A program made the translations under genes and the position numbers. The notes under the pieces are model-generated. The model was not told the origin of the DNA. It was given only the letters and a program-made list of their open reading frames with translations, and made no database searches. From Desulfomarina profundi (GTDB lineage Bacteria > Desulfobacterota > Desulfobulbia > Desulfobulbales > Desulfocapsaceae): a DNA stretch of 64,000 nucleotides. This document shows positions 39,364-49,379 of the stretch, one piece after another (positions within the stretch are counted from its first letter, which is position 1; each line of letters begins with the position of its first letter). The stretch spans positions 2,128,501 through 2,192,500 of the forward strand of contig NZ_AP024086.1 of NCBI RefSeq assembly GCF_019703855.1. Reading direction: 5' to 3'.

Positions 39364-40014
39364 TTACAGGATTACTATTTTATGACGAATAGCATACTTG
39401 ACCAGGCCAGCCACCGAATGTACATCAAGCTTGGTCATGATGTTCTTTCTGTGTGTATCAACTGTCGATGACGAGATACAGAGCGTGTCGGCAATTTCCT
39501 GATTGGTCATTCCTTCAGCAACAAGCTGGAGAATTTCCCGCTCGCGGACGGTAAGAATATCCTTGCTTCTGTCCTTTGATTTCCTTGCTATGCCCACAAG
39601 TTCTTCCAGAACCACTGTTTTGAGTGAAGGAGATATAAATGTATTTCCGGCTGCGACGCATCGAAGAGCGTCAATGAACCTGTCAAAGCTTTCCTCTTTG
39701 AGGAGAAACCCAAGTGCCCCGGCTTTCAATGATTCCACGGCAAAAAAACTGTCGGCATGCATGGTCAGGACAAGTATCCTGCAGTCGGGAACTCTTTTCT
39801 GCAACTGTTTTGTCACATCAATACCGCTGAGGCCTGCCATTGCAATATCCAGTACAGCCACATCGGGCTGCAGCTTTTCAATTTCCTTCAACCCTTCACG
39901 ACCGTCACCGGCTTCTCCAACCACATGAATATCCGATGTCCCTTCCAGAAGAGTTCGGAGTCCCTGTCGAAACATCTGATGATCATCAACCAGAAAAACA
40001 TTCATCCGAACCAT
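39364..40014 (-). CDS. NarL/FixJ-family response regulator
   Basis: A 216-aa DNA-binding regulator. The receiver has NVFLVDDHQMF, the phosphoacceptor Asp in VAVLDIAMAGLSG, and Lys in GFLLKEESFD. The C-terminal LuxR-type helix-turn-helix is LTVREREILQLVAEGMTNQEIADTL, then SSSTVDTHRKNIMTKL. Its start overlaps the kinase gene by 29 bp. It converges on the 12-haem cytochrome gene, so control of the redox operon is a reasonable inference. Confidence 0.94.
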   Translation of the reverse strand: MVRMNVFLVDDHQMFRQGLRTLLEGTSDIHVVGEAGDGREGLKEIEKLQPDVAVLDIAMAGLSGIDVTKQLQKRVPDCRILVLTMHADSFFAVESLKAGALGFLLKEESFDRFIDALRCVAAGNTFISPSLKTVVLEELVGIARKSKDRSKDILTVREREILQLVAEGMTNQEIADTLCISSSTVDTHRKNIMTKLDVHSVAGLVKYAIRHKIVIL

Positions 40015-42313
40015 TCTCCTTTTTCTTTATCGGAACATCCAGAATCACCCGGCAACCTTTACCCATCTCGGATTCTATTGTCATACGACCATCCATGGAA
40101 TCCAGCCACTGACGGATTGTCACCAATCCTATTCCCTGGAACTCATCTGTCATCATGTCTGTCTGTTGCGGATCAAACCCCCTGCCTTCATCATCTACGG
40201 TCATGCGGACAATTTCATCCCTGCGTTTGATTGTTGCTACTATTTCTGCGGTTTCAGCGTGTTTCCAGGCATTATGAAGCAATTCCTTATAGGCTCTGAA
40301 CAGAAAAATATTCTGAGATTTTGAAAGACCAAGCTCACTTTCTCCACCGTAAACGCTTACATTCACACCAGTTTTCCTGCTGAAATTCCTGCCATACCAG
40401 GCCATTGCAGCTCCAAGACCCTGGTCATCCAGCACCCTCGGGAAAAGATCAAAAATCATGGTGCGAATCTGATCAATCATAACCTGGACCATGTTTCTGG
40501 TTTCGAGAAGTTCGTCATGAATACAACTGGGCACTTCTTCCGGACCATTATGCCGTCGACACGACTGCTGCTCAGCCTCCTGTAACCTGAGATTAACAAG
40601 AGCCAGGTTCTGAGCCATTTCCTCATGGAGCACCTGACCCATATGACGACGCTCCCTTTCCTGGGCAAAAACTATTTCCTCCCTGATCCGTCTGTCGATC
40701 TGCTGCTCTTTTCTCTGCTGTTCCCGAAGTTCCGTCACATCACGAAGGACCCCTTCCAGGCCAGAGGGTATGCCGTGTTCACCTTTTCTGGCTGTAGCTG
40801 TCATAATGCAATACCGCTGACTCCCATCCCTGCGTACTATTGCTATCTCAACATCTCTTATCGCTTCTCCGGCAGCGAGCTGACGTATGACATCAGCCTG
40901 TTCTCCCTGTTTTTCTGCCACCCCAAGGTCAAACAGGAAGAGGTCCCTAGGTAATTTATTTTCCCCCAGAGCAAAAAGATTCCTGCCAGCCTGATTCAAC
41001 TCCACTATCCTGAACTCCTTGTCAGTGACAAAAATACAATCCTGGGAGTTTTCAAAAAGCAGTCTGTATTTTGCCTCAGACCTCTGGAGGTTCCCCATAC
41101 TTTTTTCAAGATTTTCAGCCATCTTGTTAAAAAGATTTCCAAATTTTCCCATATCATCCTGACTGTAAATCCTGGCCCGCGAAGACAGATCCCCCTGATG
41201 TATTTTTGAAGCGGCCCTGGCAAGGGAAAGAATAGGTCTGGAAAATCTCCACGAAACAAACACAGCCACCACCACACAGAGGGCTGTGAGAAGAAGGGTA
41301 AATTTCAAAAAAGACTGGACATATTCATTCAGGCCAAGGAGCAGGTTTGCGTCATCGACAGTGGTCAGTAATATCCAGTAGCTGTTGCTGCGATTATCTC
41401 CGGAATTTTCAGGAAAATCTGGTTGAATGGGGTAGGTAAGGGGAATCCGGATATAGGCATAGAGCGTCTTCTTTCCTGTAACCGCACTATCCTTGAGCTG
41501 TGTCCCCCGCTCCTTTGTCCCCAACCATGCTGCAATCAGGGGCTCATCTTTCACAACTGTTTCATTATGGCCAAGCATGAATCCAAATCGTTTCTGGATA
41601 TCGGGATGATAAAGAAAATATCCATCTTTATTCAAAAGATAATAATTTTCACCACCTCTGACCTGCTTCTGCTGACGATCCAGCAAATTTAAAAAAACAG
41701 ACCCGAAAACATTAAGAACAAGTATCCCCTTTTTTCTTTTCTGATGGTCAAAAAGCGGTGTTGAATAGCGGATAACAGGAGTCAGAGGTATCTGCAGCTG
41801 CCCCTGTTCAATATTCAGATCCATCGGAGAAATTGAGATTTCCCCGTCTCTCAGCAGGCTTGCTTCCTGAAAATAATAGCGATCACTTTTGTCTTGCAGT
41901 TCCCTTTCCGGGGTGAGCCAGAGTTTACTGCCATTACTGTTAGCCCGGATAATCTCTTTTCCGCTTACACTGAGAAGACGTAACTGCTGAAAAATCTGGT
42001 GATGGGCGGCAATATTGAGAAACTGCCGCTCAACAATATGAAACAGATATGATTCATCTGCAACATTCTGACTGTTGAGCAGGGCCTGTAGATCAGGAAG
42101 GTCACGCAGCACCAGAAGATCACGCTGAATCCATTGCTGCAGCGAGCGAATATCGGCACTTATAAGCTCCAGATCAACGATGGCCCGCTCCTTTAACCGG
42201 TCCATCACAAACCTGCGATGCTGATAACGGGCGTATCCACTGGAAATCATTACAGTGGATACTGTAATCAGTATAAATATAAAGATAAATTTGCCGCGCA
42301 GACTGGTAAACAT
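39986..42313 (-). CDS. NarX-type sensor histidine kinase (dCache-HAMP-PAS-HisKA_3)
   Basis: A 775-aa membrane kinase: first helix (GKFIFIFILITVSTVMISSGY), a large periplasmic dCache sensor to about residue 330 (RYYFQEASLLRDGEISISPM, NYYLLNKDGYFLYHPDIQKR), second helix (FTLLLTALCVVVAVFVSWRF), HAMP, a PAS domain (LLFENSQDCIFVTDKEFRIV), HisKA_3 with the phosphorylated His in RHMGQVLHEEMAQNLAL, and HATPase (LLHNAWKHAE, DDEGRGFDPQ). It senses an external ligand and phosphorylates the NarL-type partner encoded immediately downstream. Confidence 0.94.
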   Translation of the reverse strand: MFTSLRGKFIFIFILITVSTVMISSGYARYQHRRFVMDRLKERAIVDLELISADIRSLQQWIQRDLLVLRDLPDLQALLNSQNVADESYLFHIVERQFLNIAAHHQIFQQLRLLSVSGKEIIRANSNGSKLWLTPERELQDKSDRYYFQEASLLRDGEISISPMDLNIEQGQLQIPLTPVIRYSTPLFDHQKRKKGILVLNVFGSVFLNLLDRQQKQVRGGENYYLLNKDGYFLYHPDIQKRFGFMLGHNETVVKDEPLIAAWLGTKERGTQLKDSAVTGKKTLYAYIRIPLTYPIQPDFPENSGDNRSNSYWILLTTVDDANLLLGLNEYVQSFLKFTLLLTALCVVVAVFVSWRFSRPILSLARAASKIHQGDLSSRARIYSQDDMGKFGNLFNKMAENLEKSMGNLQRSEAKYRLLFENSQDCIFVTDKEFRIVELNQAGRNLFALGENKLPRDLFLFDLGVAEKQGEQADVIRQLAAGEAIRDVEIAIVRRDGSQRYCIMTATARKGEHGIPSGLEGVLRDVTELREQQRKEQQIDRRIREEIVFAQERERRHMGQVLHEEMAQNLALVNLRLQEAEQQSCRRHNGPEEVPSCIHDELLETRNMVQVMIDQIRTMIFDLFPRVLDDQGLGAAMAWYGRNFSRKTGVNVSVYGGESELGLSKSQNIFLFRAYKELLHNAWKHAETAEIVATIKRRDEIVRMTVDDEGRGFDPQQTDMMTDEFQGIGLVTIRQWLDSMDGRMTIESEMGKGCRVILDVPIKKKENGSDECFSG

Positions 42314-42330
42314 TGCGTTTTATTTTCGGC

Positions 42331-43191
42331 TTACTTTTTAATCACAGCCTTTTCAATAATGACAGAATATCTGTATCCAGCACCAAAATCCCTGTCCGTG
42401 GCAACAATTCCCTCAATGGTTATATCATTCATATTTTCAGGAATCTCTGTGGTAGTCACCACCAAATCATGGCTGTTCTCCAGTGCATTACCACTGCCGT
42501 CCTGTATATGCAGCCAGTTCCTGCCCATGATATTTGGACTGTATTTTACAACTTTCCCACGAACACGGACAATTTTGCCGCTTAGCGCCTTACGCTTGGC
42601 GTACAGTTCACCTACAGTAAATGCGTGTTCACCTTCAGCCTTGGGCAATGCAATTTCCTCCTGCATTGCTATGGCAGCGACACTGCCTCCCGATTCCTTC
42701 TGGGGATCAATCTGGCGGGGCATATGCCTTGTGTCCGAAATCCTGTTTTCAAGGCCATTGGGTTCCCCGACTACGGTTTTCCTGCTCTTTTGTTCTGGTT
42801 CCCGGGAAGTATTTACAGTGTCAACAACCTCTTTTGGAACCTGCCCCACAAGACCGGGAGAAAAGATGATTTCTCCAAAGGTTCTGGACAGGGTTCTGCT
42901 AAAAAAATTCACCATTTTCATTCCCTGGTAAAAAGAAACTCTGTCACCTTCTTTCAGTACCACCATTGGAATGGCAACCCAGCCCCGACCTTCTCCCATA
43001 TCAGCTTTAAAATAGGTATACCCGGCAGCATTCATGGTTTCAAGGACAGTGCAGGAGATCACACCGTCCTGTCCGTTTTCGCCGTTCCGACCAGTGTTCT
43101 TTGAGGCTGCAGCCTTCCCGGAAGAAATGACGACAGATAGAAAAAGGACAAAACAGACGACTGAAACAAGAATTTTATACATTTTCAACAT
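42331..43191 (-). CDS. Exported protein with OB-fold domain, unknown function
   Basis: A ~286-aa exported protein. Of several starts I choose the ATG at 43191, directly before a signal peptide (ILVSVVCFVLFLSVVISSG). An N-terminal SH3-like segment (GYTYFKADMGEGRGWVAIP) is followed by a disordered linker rich in charged residues. The C-terminal OB-fold domain resembles bacterial tRNA_anti-like/BOF domains (GKIVRVRGKVVKYSPNIMGRNW, LHIQDGSGNALENSHDLVVT). It ends 17 bp before the kinase gene in the same direction, which may mean a shared operon with the two-component system. Confidence 0.75.
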   Translation of the reverse strand: MLKMYKILVSVVCFVLFLSVVISSGKAAASKNTGRNGENGQDGVISCTVLETMNAAGYTYFKADMGEGRGWVAIPMVVLKEGDRVSFYQGMKMVNFFSRTLSRTFGEIIFSPGLVGQVPKEVVDTVNTSREPEQKSRKTVVGEPNGLENRISDTRHMPRQIDPQKESGGSVAAIAMQEEIALPKAEGEHAFTVGELYAKRKALSGKIVRVRGKVVKYSPNIMGRNWLHIQDGSGNALENSHDLVVTTTEIPENMNDITIEGIVATDRDFGAGYRYSVIIEKAVIKK

Positions 43192-43226
43192 GGATTGTAC
43201 CTTCAATTATTGTAATTTTGATAAGA

Positions 43227-43306
43227 CCAGAATCCTGCACCCAGTAAACCTGAGGGCCAGAAGATGAAAAAATATTGTTTATCTTCCTGATATGCAGGAT
43301 TTGGAG
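43227..43306. repeat. 80-bp relative of the miniature element
   Basis: Ends CCAGAATCCTGCA (43227-43239) and TGCAGGATTTGG (43295-43306) match the core AATCCTGCA/TGCAGGATT of the family; the interior is different and AT-rich. It lies upstream of the OB-fold gene, between it and copA. Confidence 0.6.
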
Positions 43307-43432
43307 AAAACGGTATTGCTGAACCCGGTGGCTCAGCAATTTATACCCTCTGAGCGCCTTTGGAACCAGACCACCATATCACCAGTATACCGAAATTTAC
43401 AGATCAACCACATTCTATCATTGTCATGAAAT

Positions 43433-45922
43433 TTATTTCTGAGGAGTATACCATCTCAACCTCAGCGCATTGGTAACAACGGAAACCGAGCTGAAAGCCA
43501 TGGCCGCCCCACCAACCATGGGATTCAGGGTCGGGCCACCGAAAATTGCAAGGACTCCCGCGGCAACAGGAATACCGACTACGTTGTAGGCGAAGGCCCA
43601 GAAGAGGTTCTGCCTGATATTGGTCATGGTGGCCCGGCTCAGGCCGATGGCTGTAGAAACCCCCTTCGGGTCCCCCTGCATGAGGACAATATCAGCCGAC
43701 TCAATGGCCACATCAATACCGGTCCCCATTGCAATTCCCACGTCCGCCCGGGTCAGAGCCGGAGCATCATTGATTCCGTCACCCACCATGGCAACAAGCT
43801 GCCCCTTCTCCTGCAACCTGACCACCTCCTGTTCCTTACGGTCAGGCAGCACTCCTGCAATCACCCGCTCAATTCCAACCTGCCTTGCTATTGCTCCGGC
43901 AGTCACCTCATTGTCCCCTGTCAACATGACCAGGTCAAGCCCCATGGCCTTGAGATCAGATATGGCTGCCACAGCCGCTTTTTTAACTGGATCTGCAATT
44001 GCAAGCAGGGCTGCAAAATTGTCATCAACACTTAAGTAGAGTACAGTCTTACCGTCTGCTGCCCATTTTTGTGCCTTTTCCTCCAGATCAGCATTAAGCC
44101 CTTTTACATTTTTTTCCTGCATGAGCATGCTGTTCCCGATCAAAACACTGTATTTCACACCTTCCTTCTCCAGCTCAGCCTCAACACCTCTTCCGGTAAT
44201 GGAGGTGAAAAAAACAACCTCGGGAAGGATCAATGATTTTTCACTGGCCGCACTCATCAGGGACTCGGCCAGAGGATGTTCCGACTGTATTTCTGCTGCC
44301 GCCGCAAATCCAAGCACCGTTTCTTCACCAAGGGAGCCCTCGAGATGGATATCGGTCAAAGTTGGTTTGCCTGCAGTCAGGGTTCCTGTCTTATCAAAAA
44401 CAATACAATCCACTTTGCCGGCAAGTTCGAGAACTTCTCCGTTTTTAACAAGGACCCCCAGTTGCGCTCCCCGGCCGGTGCCCACCATGATGGACGTCGG
44501 TGTGGCAAGTCCCATGGCACAGGGGCAGGCAATGACCAGGACGGCAATAAAAATACGCAGGGAAAATGTAAAACCTGCCTCACCTATAAAATACCATGAA
44601 AATCCGGCAACAGCGGCAATAGTCATCACCGTCGGCACAAAATAAAGACTGATTCTATCGGCAAGATTGGCAATGGGAGCCTTTGATCCCTGCGCTTCAC
44701 GAACAAGCTGGACGATCTTGGCCAGCATGGTATCCTCTCCCACCTTTTCCGCCCGCAGGGTCAGCGCACCCTTTCGGTTCAATGTTCCTCCGAGAAGGAG
44801 GTCACCCACTTTTTTGGCGACAGGCAAACTCTCACCCGTCAGCATGGATTCATCTACACTTGATCTGCCATCGACAATAACCCCGTCCACCGGCACACGC
44901 TCCCCCGGCTTTACAAGGAGCAGATCACCTGTCTTGATAGCGGAAACAGCAATTTTCTGCTGCTCACCATCTTTTAGAAGAATGGCCTCTTCCGGGGCAA
45001 GTTCCATCAGCTGGCGAATAGCATCGGTGGTCTTTGCCTTGGATTTGGCCTCAAAATATTTTCCCAGGGAAACAAGGGCAATCAGCATGGCCGCCGACTC
45101 AAAATAAAGATCCCCGGCCTTTGAAAAGGGATCAATCCCCAGACATATTTCCACCAGGTTCCAGGTGGAATAAATAAATGCGGCTCCTGTCCCCATGGCA
45201 ATCAGGGAATCCATATTGGGAACACCTCGAAAAAACGCGGGAACACCGTTAATATAAAAATTCCTTCCCATCCAGAGAACTGGCAAAACCAGGATGAACT
45301 GAACCAGGGCAAAATTAAGTGGTGAAATTCCGGGATCAAGAAATGCAGGCAGAGTGATACCGATCATATGCCCCATGGAGACGAAAAAGATCACTGAAGC
45401 CAGCAGAAAAAGGGGCAGGAGCCTCCGTCGCATGGCCTGCAGTTTTTCCAGCGCCCCTTCAAGCTCCTCTTCCTGCCCATCACCTTCTGTCTCTGTGGCA
45501 CCAAAACCGAGGCCGTCAATACTCCGGGTAATATCATCAACGGAAACAAGGGCTGGATCAAAGCGAACCCGGGCTTTTTCTGTTGCCAGATTGACACTGC
45601 ACTCATCCACTCCTTCAAGGCCACCTATCACCTTTTCGATTCGAGCGGAACACGCTGCACAGTGCATACCGGAAATAGACAGTTGAATTGTTTTGCCCTT
45701 TTCCGGCAAAACAAGTTCAAATCCCATCCTGTCCACAGCCTCTTTTATTTCATGTATTGAAACCTGATCCGGATCGTACTTCAGCGCCAGGTTTTCCGTT
45801 GCCAGGTTGACAACCGCATCGTCAACACCCTCCAGATTGCTCAATATCTTTTCAATTCGTGCGGAACACGCTGCACAGTGCATGCCCTTTACCGGCATCT
45901 GCAGATTTTCTGTTCCTGCCAT
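43433..45922 (-). CDS. copA: Copper-exporting P1B-type ATPase
   Basis: An inner-membrane Cu(I) pump of about 829 aa from the ATG at 45922 (a TTG at 45982 is in frame but unlikely). Two N-terminal heavy-metal domains each carry [13 protein letters not shown]. Eight helices surround the transport motif [10 protein letters not shown]. The phosphorylation site is [15 protein letters not shown], with the hinge [12 protein letters not shown] and the N-domain HP in SEHPLAESL. Intact. Pairs with the copper chaperone gene copZ on the opposite strand 270 bp away. Confidence 0.95.
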   Translation of the reverse strand: MAGTENLQMPVKGMHCAACSARIEKILSNLEGVDDAVVNLATENLALKYDPDQVSIHEIKEAVDRMGFELVLPEKGKTIQLSISGMHCAACSARIEKVIGGLEGVDECSVNLATEKARVRFDPALVSVDDITRSIDGLGFGATETEGDGQEEELEGALEKLQAMRRRLLPLFLLASVIFFVSMGHMIGITLPAFLDPGISPLNFALVQFILVLPVLWMGRNFYINGVPAFFRGVPNMDSLIAMGTGAAFIYSTWNLVEICLGIDPFSKAGDLYFESAAMLIALVSLGKYFEAKSKAKTTDAIRQLMELAPEEAILLKDGEQQKIAVSAIKTGDLLLVKPGERVPVDGVIVDGRSSVDESMLTGESLPVAKKVGDLLLGGTLNRKGALTLRAEKVGEDTMLAKIVQLVREAQGSKAPIANLADRISLYFVPTVMTIAAVAGFSWYFIGEAGFTFSLRIFIAVLVIACPCAMGLATPTSIMVGTGRGAQLGVLVKNGEVLELAGKVDCIVFDKTGTLTAGKPTLTDIHLEGSLGEETVLGFAAAAEIQSEHPLAESLMSAASEKSLILPEVVFFTSITGRGVEAELEKEGVKYSVLIGNSMLMQEKNVKGLNADLEEKAQKWAADGKTVLYLSVDDNFAALLAIADPVKKAAVAAISDLKAMGLDLVMLTGDNEVTAGAIARQVGIERVIAGVLPDRKEQEVVRLQEKGQLVAMVGDGINDAPALTRADVGIAMGTGIDVAIESADIVLMQGDPKGVSTAIGLSRATMTNIRQNLFWAFAYNVVGIPVAAGVLAIFGGPTLNPMVGGAAMAFSSVSVVTNALRLRWYTPQK

Positions 45923-45989
45923 AGCATAACCTTTTGTTGGAATTTTTTTTAAATCTCCCTGCCTTGTCGGGCGTATTTCCAACTTGGCT

Positions 45990-46008
45990 GAGTTTCATGG
46001 GTAATCAG
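45990..46008 (+). repeat. Single copy of the 19-bp hairpin-arm repeat
   Basis: GAGTTTCATGGGTAATCAG differs by one base from the arm at 10424-10442. It lies in the copA-copZ divergent region. Confidence 0.45.
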
Positions 46009-46194
46009 GATTAAAAATAGAGATTAAAATGGATGATGTAAAGACACTTGACATAACCCCTGTTGTTATTACAACTTTTAATATAATCCTGAATCCGTAA
46101 CGGTTTTGTGGGTTTGTTTTAAGTAATATGCCGAAAATAATGTTAAAATGTTTTCTGAGCTGATTCACACCCCCTTTTTTTTGGAGACTGATCT

Positions 46195-46392
46195 ATGGAA
46201 ACAATAAAAATAAAAGGAATGAGCTGTAACCACTGTACGGGTTCCGTACAGAAAACGCTGGAAGGAATTGCCGGTCTTTCTCAAGTATCGGTAAACCTGG
46301 AAAAAGGAGAAGCCTCATTTATAAATGATGGTGTCAGCAAAGATGACATAGTTGCAGCCATCAAGGCTATCGGTTTTGAAGCGGCTTCATGA
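46195..46392 (+). CDS. copZ: Copper chaperone, heavy-metal-associated domain
   Basis: A 65-aa single HMA domain (IKIKGMSCNHCTGSVQKTLEGI) with the metal-binding MXCXXC pair, ending ALKAIGFEAAS-like (IKAIGFEAAS). It delivers Cu(I) to CopA or stores it in the cytoplasm. The GGAG ribosome site precedes the ATG by 9 bp. Divergent from copA across a 270-bp gap rich in AT, where a shared copper-responsive promoter is likely but not identified. Confidence 0.92.
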   Translation: METIKIKGMSCNHCTGSVQKTLEGIAGLSQVSVNLEKGEASFINDGVSKDDIVAAIKAIGFEAAS

Positions 46393-46543
46393 TCATCTTC
46401 CGGAATCCTTGACGGTTGTTTGACCTCTGTGTTGATTTTTCGACTCAAGAATAGCAACGTCACGGTACTGTCAAGCTTTCACACATGGTTCCGACCTCCT
46501 GTTGCACGTTGATATACTTTGATCCAAATACCTGCTTTTGGGA

Positions 46544-47326
46544 TCAGGGAGTGAACCGTTGTTCCAGGTTGTCAAGAAAAAGCTCATACTTGCCCGGATC
46601 AATTCCGGTTTCCTTATCTTTTAAAACAAATTTCTCAGCTATCTCTTCAATCTGCCCGGCTGTCAATTCCCTGTCCAGCCAGGGAAAAAGTATCTCATCT
46701 TCTTTTTTAATATGTTCAGCCAGCAACGACCGGTAAGCGAGAAGATGTTCCTTCAGAGTCCTGGTATCGGTTGCTTCCAGCGAGGCGAGCATCGCCTTGA
46801 CAAGGTTGCGTGCTTCCTTGTGGTCCTGATAAATAACCTGAAAAATTTCCAAACTGTCATCGAAATATGCAAACAAAATATCCTCTTCCTTTCCATGGTG
46901 GAGCCTGTCAGCATAGGATCGAATAAGATCAATGCCATCCCGCACAAGTTCCTGTCCTTTTTCAGAATTCAGATCCATACTCTCCACCACAAATGGAATC
47001 AGGGCCAACCAGCGTTTGATCTGAACATGCTCTCCAACCAGCTTCTGCATGGGCAGGGAATGAAAAACGTGGACCTTCCGTTCTGATGGCACTGTTGTCT
47101 CCCGGAATATCTGGATATCTCTCTCGGGATAAATTACAGACTCAATACGAAGCATCAGCTCTCGTTCCTGTTCCGGCTCCATCTGATGAATCTCGAGTAT
47201 ATCCTTTAATTGACACATCCCAACCGTACATGGTCCGCAACCGATCCCGTATTGCTCAAGCACTGTTCCAACCTCGGGAAATTCCGCTATTATTTCCTTG
47301 ATACCTCTATTTTCGTATTGTTCCAT
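46544..47326 (-). CDS. DUF1858-like plus hemerythrin-domain protein
   Basis: A 260-aa cytoplasmic protein. The N-terminal ~60 residues resemble DUF1858/ScdA-N-type helices with a cysteine pair (YGIGCGPCTVGMCQL). The C-terminal part is an HHE hemerythrin domain with iron-ligand residues in LVGEHVQIKRWL, RLHHGKEEDILF, YQDHKEARNLV and LAEHIKKEDEILFPWLD. Such proteins bind O2 or NO at a di-iron site or repair iron centres; the exact role is unknown. A perfect FNR-type box lies 90 bp upstream, which fits an oxygen- or NO-related function. Confidence 0.85.
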   Translation of the reverse strand: MEQYENRGIKEIIAEFPEVGTVLEQYGIGCGPCTVGMCQLKDILEIHQMEPEQERELMLRIESVIYPERDIQIFRETTVPSERKVHVFHSLPMQKLVGEHVQIKRWLALIPFVVESMDLNSEKGQELVRDGIDLIRSYADRLHHGKEEDILFAYFDDSLEIFQVIYQDHKEARNLVKAMLASLEATDTRTLKEHLLAYRSLLAEHIKKEDEILFPWLDRELTAGQIEEIAEKFVLKDKETGIDPGKYELFLDNLEQRFTP

Positions 47327-47415
47327 TTGAATATTTCCTCTGATATGTAACAGCAGACATGTAATTACGCCTGTCAGGTATACTGTAAGGATATACGAGA
47401 TAAATAAAAGGGACC

Positions 47416-47429
47416 TTGATTTAAATCAA
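47416..47429. promoter_or_regulatory. FNR/CRP-family binding site
   Basis: TTGATTTAAATCAA, a perfect 14-bp palindrome identical to the FNR consensus TTGAT-N4-ATCAA. It lies in the 216-bp region between the divergent hemerythrin gene (start 47326) and the cNMP-PilZ gene (start 47543), 90 and 114 bp from their starts. Confidence 0.7.
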
Positions 47430-47542
47430 ACAATACAAAAAGACTTTTTTCTTTTCAGCTACAGATTTGAGAAATCACCGAATTCAGGTATAATTAAAAT
47501 AGCTTTTCACACTTCAACATCTGTATTCCGGGAGGAAAACAT

Positions 47543-48553
47543 ATGGTCACACCAGCAAAACCCATCCCACCTGAACAGGATCTCGCCCGGCAGACAGAAA
47601 AAATCTTCCACGCCATTAAATTATCCCTTGAAAACAATGATATCATCCGTGCCGAAGCATTGCGGGAAAAGCTGCTTAAAGTCAACCCGATGGCTCTCAG
47701 CGAAATTATCAAATCAGCTGAACTGATTGAAAACACAAAAACAGCCAACAGGGACCGGGATCATTTCGCTGTATGGGACAAGCTTTACAGTACCCTCTCC
47801 GAAGAAGAACAGAACTGTCTGTTCTACAGCCTGAAAAAGGTCATTGTACCACCGAAAAAAATAGTGCTGTCCAAGGGTTCATTCAATAACCGACTCTTTT
47901 TCATTGACAGGGGGAGAGTTTCCATCTGTCAACCAAAGGGAAAAAGACAAGTGGTGCTGGCCCAACTTGGCCGGGGAGACATCCTCGGGGAATATACCTT
48001 TGCCACCATAGCTCTCTGTAGTGCCACGGCGGTAACCAGTTCGGAAGTACAACTTATGGTCCTGGAAAACTCAGCAGCCACCGGCTGGAATGAGAACCCT
48101 GAACTCTACGACAAACTCATCGACTACTGCATGAAAAATGGCCAGATCGATGAAATCCTCCGCAGAAAGAAATCGGATAAACTGCATGCCACGAGGTACA
48201 CGGTGTCAGGACAGGTAACTGCGTGTCTGTTGGATAAGAAAGGTAAAAAGACCGAAACACATTTTCGCGGCACTCTTTCAGAACTGTCAGTATCCGGAAC
48301 CAGCTTCGGTATCAGATGCTCCAACAGGGAAACAGCAAGAGCTCTTTTAGGAAGATACCTGTTGCTGAACTGCAGCTTCAACAGGGATGAAACTCCATTG
48401 AAAACGCTTGGTAGAATTGTTGAAGTGAGTTTCCATCTCTATAATGACTACACCCTGCACATTCAGTTTCCCACCAAACTGGAAGAAAAGGAAATTGTAA
48501 AATTCTGCAGACGACCTGATAGAAAAAACAGTCAGCACCATTCCGGAAATTAA
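47543..48553 (+). CDS. Cyclic-nucleotide-binding-domain and PilZ-domain protein
   Basis: A 336-aa soluble protein. After a helical N-terminus there is a cNMP-binding/CRP-like beta roll (KIVLSKGSFNNRLFFIDRGR, VVLAQLGRGDILGEYTFAT), then a PilZ-like domain (TRYTVSGQVTACLLDKKGKK, LSELSVSGTSFGIRCSNRE). PilZ domains often bind c-di-GMP; the RXXXR motif is not obvious here, so binding is uncertain. No helix-turn-helix is seen, so it is not a CRP-type transcription factor. Ribosome site GGGAGG. It ends overlapping the convergent hutC by 4 bp. Confidence 0.8.
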   Translation: MVTPAKPIPPEQDLARQTEKIFHAIKLSLENNDIIRAEALREKLLKVNPMALSEIIKSAELIENTKTANRDRDHFAVWDKLYSTLSEEEQNCLFYSLKKVIVPPKKIVLSKGSFNNRLFFIDRGRVSICQPKGKRQVVLAQLGRGDILGEYTFATIALCSATAVTSSEVQLMVLENSAATGWNENPELYDKLIDYCMKNGQIDEILRRKKSDKLHATRYTVSGQVTACLLDKKGKKTETHFRGTLSELSVSGTSFGIRCSNRETARALLGRYLLLNCSFNRDETPLKTLGRIVEVSFHLYNDYTLHIQFPTKLEEKEIVKFCRRPDRKNSQHHSGN

Positions 48554-49311
48554 ATAACCTGGATACTCCCTCGGTTCGATGGGGTAAACCTGCCACCGAT
48601 GGTAAATCTGGAACCCGGATTGTAAAAACTGGACTTTGTCACAATCTCTCCCTCCACCCAGGTTTTCCGGTGCAGGACCAGGCAGGGTTCCGTCTCATCA
48701 ATCTGCAGTAACTCACGAACTGGCGCCTGGGCAATCATCGCTTCCACCACATGTTCCACCTCTGAAATAGGCGCAATATCCAGCAGATACTCATTTGGAG
48801 AAACGTGGGTAAAATCCTGTCTCAGAAAATCAGGGGCAAAATCCGGTTTGACATACCTGTCAGCCAACTGAATAGGAACACCATTATCCATATGAACAAT
48901 AAGTGAATGAAAAACGGAAGCATAGGGTTGCAGTCCTATGGAAAGAGCCAGCGCGGGGCTTGCTTTTTCTTCCGCCAGAACACAGACTTCACAGGAGTAA
49001 GCCCCTCCCCGCTCACGAATTTCCTTGGCAATGGACTGAACCTCAAGAAGTGCTGACTGAGGTTTCTGGTTGGCCACAAAGGTTCCCAGTCCCTGGACAC
49101 GAGTCAGCTTTCCTTCGCCAGTCAACTCCCGCAGGGCTCTGTTTACAGTCATTCGTGAGACACCGAGCAGTTCAACGAGTCTGTTTTCCGACTCGATTTT
49201 CATCTCTTCACGCAACTCACCACTTTCGATACGGGAAAGGATATACTCCTTGACCTGCTGATAACGGGGCAGGGAAGGATCAATATTATGAATATGATCG
49301 AAAAACTGCAT
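48550..49311 (-). CDS. hutC: HutC-type GntR-family repressor of histidine utilisation
   Basis: A 253-aa regulator with an N-terminal winged helix (YQQVKEYILSRIESGELREE, LVELLGVSRMTVNRALRELT, LTRVQGLGTFVA) and a C-terminal UTRA ligand domain (GVPIQLADRYVKPDFAPDFL). HutC represses hut genes until urocanate binds. It lies 68 bp after hutH on the same strand, so it is probably cotranscribed and autoregulated through the operator at 50950-50961. I see no separate operator in front of hutC. Confidence 0.94.
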   Translation of the reverse strand: MQFFDHIHNIDPSLPRYQQVKEYILSRIESGELREEMKIESENRLVELLGVSRMTVNRALRELTGEGKLTRVQGLGTFVANQKPQSALLEVQSIAKEIRERGGAYSCEVCVLAEEKASPALALSIGLQPYASVFHSLIVHMDNGVPIQLADRYVKPDFAPDFLRQDFTHVSPNEYLLDIAPISEVEHVVEAMIAQAPVRELLQIDETEPCLVLHRKTWVEGEIVTKSSFYNPGSRFTIGGRFTPSNRGSIQVI

Positions 49312-49379
49312 TTTAAGTCCACCTGTTGATCCAATTACTCATTCTTAAACTGAAAATTTAGCCCAGTCAGACTGGTTTA

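Noticed and set aside
46520-46548. TGATCC-type hairpin after the hemerythrin gene as a terminator
   Set aside because: The stem overlaps the gene's end, contains a bulge and lacks a T tract.
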